Shown piece by piece: positions 1 to 5,138 of a DNA stretch of 6,869 bases (within the stretch, counting starts at the first letter, position 1; the number at the start of each line of letters is the position of its first letter). This DNA comes from Clostridiales bacterium (GTDB lineage Bacteria; Bacillota; Clostridia; Peptostreptococcales; Anaerovoracaceae). The notes under the pieces were generated by a model. That model made no database searches. It saw nothing but the letters and a program-made list of their open reading frames with translations, and was not told the origin of the DNA. The position numbers and the translations under genes are program-made. The stretch is taken from contig WRFF01000094.1 of the NCBI GenBank assembly GCA_009778945.1, forward strand, positions 1 to 6,869, read 5' to 3'.

Positions 1-2
1 CG

Positions 3-104
3 CGGTATACGGAGAAATAACGGTTTGTTTTTTCTCAATAGCGATGTTACAGCGCCCAAATCGCATTGAAAAAGCTGCGTGACAGAGAATACAGAGATTT
101 ATAG
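3..104 (+). pseudogene. Possible decayed 3' end of an upstream gene (sigma-factor-like tail)
   Basis: In the frame starting at base 3 the translation contains two stops (18-20 and 39-41) and then runs from 42 to a TAG at 102-104, ending ALKKLRDREYRDL. A basic ALKKLR-type ending is common at the C-terminus of sigma-70 region 4 helix-turn-helix proteins, and the residues around the stops (RYTEK, RFVFSQ) could be worn remains of that region. This is inference from about 30 residues. The two other + frames are open from the window edge to stops at 67-69 and 80-82, so a different gene could end here instead. The terminal TAG coincides with the first bases of the inverted-repeat element at 102. Confidence 0.15.
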
Positions 105-240
105 CACGAATTTGCGGTTGTGTGTTATTTTATGCCGGTAAAAGCCGAAAAATAACAAGTAAATGGAGTAATATGGTATATTATAGGAAGAAACAACGAA
201 ATTTATCCTGAAAAACGCACATAACCGCAAATTTGTGCTA
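102..240. repeat. 139-bp element bounded by ~30-nt imperfect inverted repeats
   Basis: The left arm (102-131) and right arm (211-240) are reverse complements. Bases 102-125 pair with 217-240 over 24 consecutive positions; 21 are Watson-Crick, and the three exceptions (108/234, 120/222, 125/217) are all G-T, so they would be G-U pairs in a + strand transcript. After two mismatches, 128-131 pair with 211-214. The outermost bases are TA on both sides, so TA could be a target duplication or part of the arms. The interior is AT-rich with no gene. It contains a second hairpin, GTTATTTT (124-131) with AAAATAAC (149-156), which competes with the base of the large stem. Candidates are a small non-autonomous transposon (TA-duplicating MITE) or a structured RNA/terminator of an upstream gene. 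The repeat is certain; its nature is not. Confidence 0.6.
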
Positions 241-260
241 GTATGTCCGCAATTTTCTGG

Positions 261-288
261 CATACTGGCCTAAACATACCGGCATAAA
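261..288. repeat. Two tandem 14-bp direct repeats next to the operon promoter
   Basis: Bases 261-274 read CATACTGGCCTAAA and 275-288 read CATACCGGCATAAA, identical at 12 of 14 positions and directly abutting. A third, inverted copy of the core lies at 129-140. The pair ends seven bases before the proposed -35 box, where iterated activator or repressor sites often sit. No known regulator motif is recognised; it is not the TTGTTAA-type Rex palindrome one might expect for a redox operon. Confidence 0.45.
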
Positions 289-292
289 CATT

Positions 293-309
293 GGTGGACT
301 AAGTCCGCC
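293..309. promoter_or_regulatory. 17-bp dyad overlapping the -35 box (candidate operator)
   Basis: GGTGGACT-A-AGTCCGCC is an odd-centred dyad with eight-base half sites that match except for one T/G position. A one-base centre cannot fold as an RNA hairpin, so a DNA-binding dimer is the more natural reading. It covers the proposed -35 hexamer entirely, which would suit a repressor. Its function is inferred from geometry only. Confidence 0.3.
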
Positions 310-323
310 GAAGATGGTAAAAT
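295..323 (+). promoter_or_regulatory. Candidate sigma-A promoter of the redox operon
   Basis: TGGACT at 295-300 (four of six matches to TTGACA) is followed by a 17-base spacer and TAAAAT at 318-323 (five of six matches to TATAAT). Transcription would begin near 330, giving a leader of about 95 bases before the ATG at 426. It is the best-spaced pair I found between the inverted-repeat element and the first gene, but the assignment is by eye. Confidence 0.4.
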
Positions 324-362
324 ATCGGACAGTCGCGGCGTTTTGCGATGAAAGTATTTTGG

Positions 363-410
363 ATGCCGGAGCAAGGGAATCGTTGAATAATGCTTCCAAA
401 AGTCCGGCGT
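363..410 (+). promoter_or_regulatory. Leader hairpin immediately upstream of the first ribosome binding site
   Basis: ATGCCGGA (363-370) can pair with TCCGGCGT (403-410): eight pairs including one G-U. Inside, GGAA (376-379) can pair with TTCC (394-397). The stem closes three bases before the AGGAGAG site at 414-420, so its stability could affect initiation of the first gene. There is no following U-run, so it is not a terminator by itself. No known riboswitch class was recognised. Confidence 0.3.
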
Positions 411-413
411 AAC

Positions 414-420
414 AGGAGAG
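414..420 (+). promoter_or_regulatory. Ribosome binding site deciding the NuoE start
   Basis: AGGAGAG lies five bases ahead of the ATG at 426. The in-frame ATG at 390 would place this site inside the gene and has no comparable site of its own, so 426 is preferred. Confidence 0.8.
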
Positions 421-425
421 GTCAT

Positions 426-920
426 ATGTTTCAGGAATTGGAGCCCGTGTTGGAAAAATACGCGAAGGCGCCGGGAAGTCTGATTACGATTCTTCAAAAG
501 ACACAGGATATTTACGGATATCTCAGTGAAGGCGCGATTCTCCATATCGCGGAGCGGACGGGCGTCCCGCCGGCAAAAATTTACGGCGTAGCGACGTTTT
601 ACACACAGTTCCGAATGAAACCCTCCGGACGGTATATCCTTATGCTCTGCAAAGGGACGGCGTGCCATGTGAACGGAACGGACGGTATCCTGGAAGCGGT
701 ATCGGAGACGCTTGGGATCGCGGATGGCGAGACGACAAAGGACGGATTGTTCACAATGGACGTGGTGGCCTGCCTCGGCTGCTGTTCCCTCGCGCCGGTC
801 ATGATGGTGAAGGGGCCGGTTGGTGAGGAGACGTATGGCAATTTGACGAAAGATCGCGTACGCGCAGTGCTGTCGGAGATCGCATTGCGGGAACAGCGTG
901 AGCGGGAGGCGGCCTCATGA
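426..920 (+). CDS. nuoE: NuoE-like [2Fe-2S] subunit of a soluble NAD(P)H oxidoreductase
   Basis: A 164-residue cytoplasmic electron-transfer subunit of the NuoE/HydC/HndA (complex I 24-kDa) family. It has the N-terminal helical part seen in the family (about residues 1-65, including the family-typical KIYGVATFYTQF stretch at 51-62) and a thioredoxin-like [2Fe-2S] fold. The four ligands are all present: Cys75, Cys80, Cys116 and Cys120, spaced C-x4-C-x35-C-x3-C, with the usual LAPVM after the last one (Cys119 is an extra). Length is normal. In the family this cluster sits beside the FMN of the NuoF partner and tunes electron traffic. The start at 426 is chosen from the AGGAGAG at 414-420; starting at 390 would add 12 basic residues without family resemblance. 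The stop overlaps the start of the next gene (ATGA at 917-920), so the two are translationally coupled. The symbol is family-level only: nothing here suggests membrane complex I. Confidence 0.93.
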   Translation: MFQELEPVLEKYAKAPGSLITILQKTQDIYGYLSEGAILHIAERTGVPPAKIYGVATFYTQFRMKPSGRYILMLCKGTACHVNGTDGILEAVSETLGIADGETTKDGLFTMDVVACLGCCSLAPVMMVKGPVGEETYGNLTKDRVRAVLSEIALREQREREAAS

Positions 921-2677
921 GAATTGTCGTAGGAGAAGGCAGTTGCGGAATTGCGTCGGGCGCCAAAAAGACGGAAACGGCGCTGGCGGGACTGCTTGAA
1001 AAGATTTCCGTCCCCGTGACGCTTGACCGTGCGGGCTGCGTTGGGAATTGTTATCTTGAACCGATTGTCGATGTGTATGGGGACGGCGGGACGCTGGAAG
1101 CGCGTTATGTCAAAGCGACGGAGGACAAGGCGGAACGAATCGTCCGGGAACATATTGTGGGAGGAAAGCCCGTCACGGAGTTTCTTATCTCTGCGGAGGA
1201 TGAGGATTTTCTTGCGCGGCAACAGCGCATCGTGCTGCGCCGCTGCGGGCTGATCAATCCGGAAAAGATAGAAGACTATCGGAAGGCCGGAGGATACAGC
1301 GCCCTGAAAAAAGCGCTGACGTCCATGACGCCCGAGGCGGTGATTGAAGAAATCAAGATTTCGGGACTGCGCGGTCGCGGCGGCGCCGGATTTCCCACCT
1401 GGTTCAAATGGGATGCGGCCCGAAAGGCGGACGCCGGGGCGGGCGGTATGAAATACATGGTCTGCAACGCGGACGAGGGCGATCCCGGCGCGTTTATGGA
1501 CCGCTCCGTATTGGAGGGCGATCCGCATTCCGTGCTGGAGGGCATGGCGATCGGCGGTTATGCGGTCGGCTCCTCCGAAGGCGTCATCTATGTCCGGGCG
1601 GAATATCCGCTTGCGATCCGGCGGCTTGAGACCGCCATCGCACAGGCGGAGGAAGAGGGGGTTCTTGGGAAGGACCTGTTCGGTTCGGGCTTTGATTTCT
1701 CCGTCCGCATCAAGGCAGGCGCGGGCGCGTTTGTCTGCGGAGAGGAGACGGCGCTGATCGCTTCCCTTGAAGGTGAGCGCGGTATGCCGCGGCTCAAGCC
1801 CCCGTTCCCGGCGGAGAAGGGGTTCTGGAAGCAGCCGACCAATATCAATAATGTGGAGACATATGCGAATGTTTCCTTTGTGATCGAAAACGGCGGCGCG
1901 GCGTTCGCGGCGTTCGGCGCGGGCGATTCGACCGGGACGAAGGTGTTCGCTCTGGCGGGCAAGATAAAAAAGGGCGGCCTTGTAGAGGTGCCGCTGCACA
2001 TTCCGTTGCGCGACGTTATCTTTGGCATCGGAGACGGGATACGGGACGACAAGTCTTTTAAAGCCGTGCAGATGGGCGGCCCTTCGGGCGGTTGCATCCC
2101 GGCGGAACTGATCGATACGCCGACCGATTATGAGAATCTCACAAAGACAGGCGCGATCGTCGGTTCCGGCGGAATGATCGTCATGGACGAGGATACGTGC
2201 ATGGTGGATATGGCGCGGTATTTCCTTCATTTTACATGCGACGAAAGCTGCGGTAAATGCAATTACTGCCGCGTCGGCACAAAGCGGATGCTGGAGATAC
2301 TCGAGCGGATCACGCTGGGAGAAGGGCAGGACGGAGATATCGAACTTCTGGAAGAACTGGCGGGAAGGGTTCGCGAGGGTTCGCTGTGCGGCCTCGGCCA
2401 GACGGCGCCCAACCCGGTTCTTACGACAATCCGCTATTTCCGGGAGGAGTACGAGGACCATATCTACAACAAACATTGCACGGCGCACTATTGCAAAGCT
2501 TTGATCCGGTACGAAATCACGGACGCCTGCACCGGCTGTACGAAATGCGCGCGGAACTGCCCGACGGACGCAATCGCGGGCCGGGTGAAAGAACTCCACG
2601 TGATCGATCAGTCCGCATGCATCAAATGCGGGAAATGCGAAGAAGTTTGCGCGTTCGGCGCGGTACTGAGGGATTAG
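917..2677 (+). CDS. nuoF: NuoF-like NADH:FMN oxidoreductase subunit with extra ferredoxin domains
   Basis: A 586-residue cytoplasmic flavoprotein of the NuoF/HydB/HndC family, which exchanges hydride between NAD(H) and FMN and passes electrons to Fe-S clusters. Domain order: thioredoxin-like [2Fe-2S] domain (about 1-85; Cys10, Cys41, Cys45); NuoF core with the glycine-rich GLRGRGGAGFP at 150-160, CNADEGDPGAFMDR at 183-196 and GAGAFVCGEETAL at 268-280 (FMN/NADH site); a [4Fe-4S] site with Cys445, Cys448, Cys451 and Cys491; and a C-terminal two-cluster ferredoxin (Cys538/541/544/548 and Cys568/571/574/578). The length matches bifurcating HydB-type proteins and exceeds the complex I NuoF, so the added N- and C-terminal domains place it with soluble HydABC-like enzymes. 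GGGAGG at 904-909 lies seven bases before the ATG, which overlaps the previous stop. Only three cysteines are visible in the first domain, where four ligands are usual. The next gene begins 18 bases downstream in the same frame. Confidence 0.94.
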   Translation: MRIVVGEGSCGIASGAKKTETALAGLLEKISVPVTLDRAGCVGNCYLEPIVDVYGDGGTLEARYVKATEDKAERIVREHIVGGKPVTEFLISAEDEDFLARQQRIVLRRCGLINPEKIEDYRKAGGYSALKKALTSMTPEAVIEEIKISGLRGRGGAGFPTWFKWDAARKADAGAGGMKYMVCNADEGDPGAFMDRSVLEGDPHSVLEGMAIGGYAVGSSEGVIYVRAEYPLAIRRLETAIAQAEEEGVLGKDLFGSGFDFSVRIKAGAGAFVCGEETALIASLEGERGMPRLKPPFPAEKGFWKQPTNINNVETYANVSFVIENGGAAFAAFGAGDSTGTKVFALAGKIKKGGLVEVPLHIPLRDVIFGIGDGIRDDKSFKAVQMGGPSGGCIPAELIDTPTDYENLTKTGAIVGSGGMIVMDEDTCMVDMARYFLHFTCDESCGKCNYCRVGTKRMLEILERITLGEGQDGDIELLEELAGRVREGSLCGLGQTAPNPVLTTIRYFREEYEDHIYNKHCTAHYCKALIRYEITDACTGCTKCARNCPTDAIAGRVKELHVIDQSACIKCGKCEEVCAFGAVLRD

Positions 2678-2682
2678 ATTAA

Positions 2683-2686
2683 AGGA
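2683..2686 (+). promoter_or_regulatory. Ribosome binding site deciding the start of the third gene
   Basis: AGGA (part of AAAGGA) is nine bases ahead of the ATG at 2696 but only three ahead of the in-frame TTG at 2690. The ATG is therefore the better start. Confidence 0.65.
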
Positions 2687-2695
2687 ATTTTGAAC

Positions 2696-5101
2696 ATGGC
2701 GGATATTCAGATCATTATCGACGGAAAAACCTGTACGGCGCCTGCGGGCGGGACGATCCTGGACGCAGCCCAAAGCGGCGGCGTCTTTATTCCGACGCTG
2801 TGCCACGACGGACGGACGGAAATCTACGGCAACTGCGGCTTGTGCGCAGTCGAGGTGGAAGGCAATCCGAAACTCCTGAAAGCCTGCGCGACGGCAGCCG
2901 CAGAGGGCATGGTCGTGCATACGGATACGGAGCGCGTGTGTGCGTCGCGCAAAACGGTGCTGGAACTGCTCCTGTCCAACCATGTCGGAGACTGCCGCCC
3001 GCCTTGTGTGCAGGCCTGCCCCGCGCATACGGACTGCCAGGGGTATGTCGGGCTTGCGGCGCTTCACGAGCCGGAGGAATCCTATTGGCTGATCAAGGAG
3101 AAGATTCCGATTCCGGCGTCGATCGGGCGCATCTGCCCGCATCCCTGCGAAGACGCGTGCCGCCGCGGGCTTATGGACGAGCCTGTGGGCATTGCGTGGA
3201 TCAAGCGATTCTGCGGGGATTATGCGCTGGCAAATGTGAAAAAACCGCCTGCCTGCGCGCCCGACACCGGAAAGAGCGTCGGCATTATCGGCGCGGGCCC
3301 TTACGGCCTGTCGCTCGCTTATTTCCTGCGGCGGCTGGGGCACGCGGTCACGCTCTACGAGGCTATGCCGAACGCGGGCGGCATGATGCGCTACGGCATT
3401 CCGGAATACCGCCTGCCGAAGGCGGTGATGGAAGCGGAGGTCCGCAGCATCGAAGCCATCGGTGCAAAAATCCGCTATAACACAAGGATCGGACAGGATC
3501 TTTCCTTCGAAGAAGTAAAAGCGGCGCATGACGCCGTATGTATCGGTATCGGCGCATGGGTCTCGACGGGCACGGGCGCGCCGGGCGAAGACTTGCCGGG
3601 CGTGGTCGGCGGCATCGATTTCCTGCGCCGCGTCGTGCGCGGCGAACAGGAACGTCTTGACGGCAAAAACGTCGTCGTTGTCGGCGGCGGCAATACGGCG
3701 ATGGACGCCTGCCGCACCGCGCTGCGCCTCGGGGCCAAGTCTGTCTATAACGTTTACCGCCGGACGAAAAATGAAATGCCCGCCGACGCCGTCGAGATCG
3801 AAGAGGGGGAAGAAGAGGGCGTAATCTTTAAGAACCTCACAAACCCGATTTCCTACGAAGCGGTTGCGGGCGGAAATGTGGCGAGAGTGCTGCTTCAAAT
3901 CATGGAACTCGGTGAGCCGGACGCCTCCGGACGCCGTTCCCCCGTCCCCGTGGAGGGGAAAACAGAAACGCTTGACGCGGATTTTGTCATCCTTGCGATC
4001 GGGCAGGCCGTCGACGCGCGCTGTTTGAGCAGTGAAGCGGACGGCGTCTGTACGGACAATCTGGAGCGTACGCGCAAGAACGGCATCGTCTGCGATCCGG
4101 CCACGTTCCGCACCTCGGCGCCGGGCGTCTTCTGCGGCGGGGACTGCGCAAACGACAAGATCACCATCGCAGTCGAAGCTATCGCGGACGCGAAGCATTC
4201 GGTCGGTGTGATCGACGCGTACCTGCGCGGCGAGGATATACCCTATGCGCCCCCCTATATCGTGGAACGCACGGACATCACGGAGAAAACCTTCGAAGGC
4301 CGCGAACGGCAGTGCCGCCCCAAAATGGAGATGCTGCCTCCGGATATCCGGAAGAATAATTTTGACGAGGTCGTGGCCGGCTGGAGCCTCGAAGACGCCG
4401 CCTCCGAAGGCGCGCGCTGCCTTGAATGCGGTTGTGGGGATTATTTCGAATGCAGGCTTTATGAATACGCGAACGCCTACGGCGTACACCCCGAGCGGTT
4501 CGCCGGGGAATACGGCGTGCCGAAGGATCCGCTCTGCACGAACCCTTCGGACGACGGGCATCCGTATATCGTGCGCGACAACGGAAAATGCATCCTTTGC
4601 GGCCTGTGCGTACGCGTTTGCGAGGAAGTCGCCGGCGTCTGCGCGCTCGGCTTCACTGACCGCGGCTTCGACGCCGCAGTGAAACCGGAATTGGGGAAAC
4701 CACTCGCAGACAGCAGTTGCGTCGCTTGCGGGCAGTGCGTGGCCGCCTGTCCGACGGGAGCGCTTCAGGAGCGGCTTCTGCTCGAAAAATCCGTGCCGCT
4801 GGAGACAAGCCACCGTGAGGCCGTCTGCACATTTTGCAAAGTCGGCTGCAAGCTTGTCCTCGAGGAACGCGCCGGCCTGTTGGTGAAGGTCAACCCTGCA
4901 AGGGGTTCAAAAGGTGAGCTCGGACCGATCTGCGTGCTTGGAAAATTTGGCTTCGGGACGGAGATTCGTGCAAAAGAAACCGGCGGCGCGGATGCGCTCG
5001 CGTCTGTGAAGGCGAAAGCCGCCTCATTGGACACAAAGGATTTCGCCGAAGCTTTTCGCGCAATCGGAGAAGCGTACCGGCATAGCCTCGAACAGGCATA
5101 A
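2696..5101 (+). CDS. Chimeric NuoG/GltD-type FAD-NADPH iron-sulfur oxidoreductase
   Basis: An 801-residue cytoplasmic protein, likely the third subunit of the complex. Residues 1-95 form a NuoG-type [2Fe-2S] domain (Cys36, Cys47, Cys50, Cys64). Residues 96-175 run into a GltD/dihydropyrimidine-dehydrogenase type Fe-S domain (Cys100, 104, 108, 114; Cys147, 151, 155). A GltD/NfnB-like module follows: FAD site GAGPYG at 199-204, NAD(P) site GGGNTAMD at 330-337 with YRR at 354-356 (arginines that suit the 2'-phosphate of NADPH), and a second FAD motif GGDCANDKIT at 481-490. Next are a Cys575/578/580/586 group, a two-cluster ferredoxin (Cys632/635/638/642; Cys675/678/681/685), and a Cys711/714/718/746 site followed by LGKFGF. 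That last domain resembles the [4Fe-4S] domain at the N-terminus of formate-dehydrogenase-type molybdoenzymes, but the catalytic domain that normally follows is absent. Role inferred: NADP(H) oxidation/reduction linked through clusters to NuoEF and ferredoxin. A glutamate synthase small subunit alone is unlikely given the flanking domains and the absence of a gltB partner. Confidence 0.88.
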   Translation: MADIQIIIDGKTCTAPAGGTILDAAQSGGVFIPTLCHDGRTEIYGNCGLCAVEVEGNPKLLKACATAAAEGMVVHTDTERVCASRKTVLELLLSNHVGDCRPPCVQACPAHTDCQGYVGLAALHEPEESYWLIKEKIPIPASIGRICPHPCEDACRRGLMDEPVGIAWIKRFCGDYALANVKKPPACAPDTGKSVGIIGAGPYGLSLAYFLRRLGHAVTLYEAMPNAGGMMRYGIPEYRLPKAVMEAEVRSIEAIGAKIRYNTRIGQDLSFEEVKAAHDAVCIGIGAWVSTGTGAPGEDLPGVVGGIDFLRRVVRGEQERLDGKNVVVVGGGNTAMDACRTALRLGAKSVYNVYRRTKNEMPADAVEIEEGEEEGVIFKNLTNPISYEAVAGGNVARVLLQIMELGEPDASGRRSPVPVEGKTETLDADFVILAIGQAVDARCLSSEADGVCTDNLERTRKNGIVCDPATFRTSAPGVFCGGDCANDKITIAVEAIADAKHSVGVIDAYLRGEDIPYAPPYIVERTDITEKTFEGRERQCRPKMEMLPPDIRKNNFDEVVAGWSLEDAASEGARCLECGCGDYFECRLYEYANAYGVHPERFAGEYGVPKDPLCTNPSDDGHPYIVRDNGKCILCGLCVRVCEEVAGVCALGFTDRGFDAAVKPELGKPLADSSCVACGQCVAACPTGALQERLLLEKSVPLETSHREAVCTFCKVGCKLVLEERAGLLVKVNPARGSKGELGPICVLGKFGFGTEIRAKETGGADALASVKAKAASLDTKDFAEAFRAIGEAYRHSLEQA

Positions 5102-5138
5102 GTACGATCCCCTCTATCTAAAACCTTTAAGGGGTACT
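5101..5138. terminator. Weak hairpin between the convergent genes
   Basis: AGTA (5101-5104) pairs with TACT (5135-5138) and CCCCT (5109-5113) with AGGGG (5130-5134), leaving a four-base bulge and a 16-base loop. It starts at the last base of the + strand stop codon and overlaps the last codons of the - strand gene. Its position between convergent genes suits a shared terminator, but there is no T-run on either side, so intrinsic termination is doubtful. Confidence 0.22.

Larger units (their letters stand above)
1..425. other. Upstream non-coding region rich in repeats
   Basis: This 425-base stretch carries no open frame with both a credible start and a recognisable product. It is clearly AT-richer than the operon that follows. 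What it does hold is listed separately: a possible decayed gene end, a long inverted repeat, tandem 14-bp repeats, a promoter-like pair with an overlapping dyad, and a leader hairpin. Smaller dyads are also visible: GAGAAA/TTTCTC at 12-17/31-36, and AGTATG/CATACT at 240-245/261-266. A 12-base word at 129-140 (TTTATGCCGGTA) recurs perfectly inverted at 277-288, linking the inside of the inverted-repeat element to the tandem repeats next to the promoter. Confidence 0.6.

Noticed and set aside
390..425. Upstream in-frame ATG start for the NuoE-like gene
   Set aside because: It lies in the leader hairpin, has no ribosome binding site, and adds basic residues foreign to the family; the AGGAGAG at 414-420 points to 426.
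330..425. Molybdenum-cofactor riboswitch in the operon leader
   Set aside because: The leader is under 100 bases and shows only one simple hairpin; the conserved multi-stem arrangement expected was not seen.
2690..2695. TTG start two codons upstream for the third gene
   Set aside because: The AGGA site would be only three bases away, against nine for the ATG at 2696, and ATG is preferred.
599..4813. A 1404-codon open frame on the - strand opposite the redox operon
   Set aside because: Its codons lie exactly opposite the sense codons of the NuoF and GltD-type genes, so it stays open only because those genes avoid TTA, CTA and TCA codons. Its product is rich in Arg, His and Ala and resembles no family, while the + strand proteins carry complete motifs.
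2696..5101. Glutamate synthase small subunit (gltD)
   Set aside because: The GltD-like part is flanked by NuoG-type, ferredoxin and molybdoenzyme-type Fe-S domains and is coupled to NuoE/NuoF genes, with no gltB present in the window.
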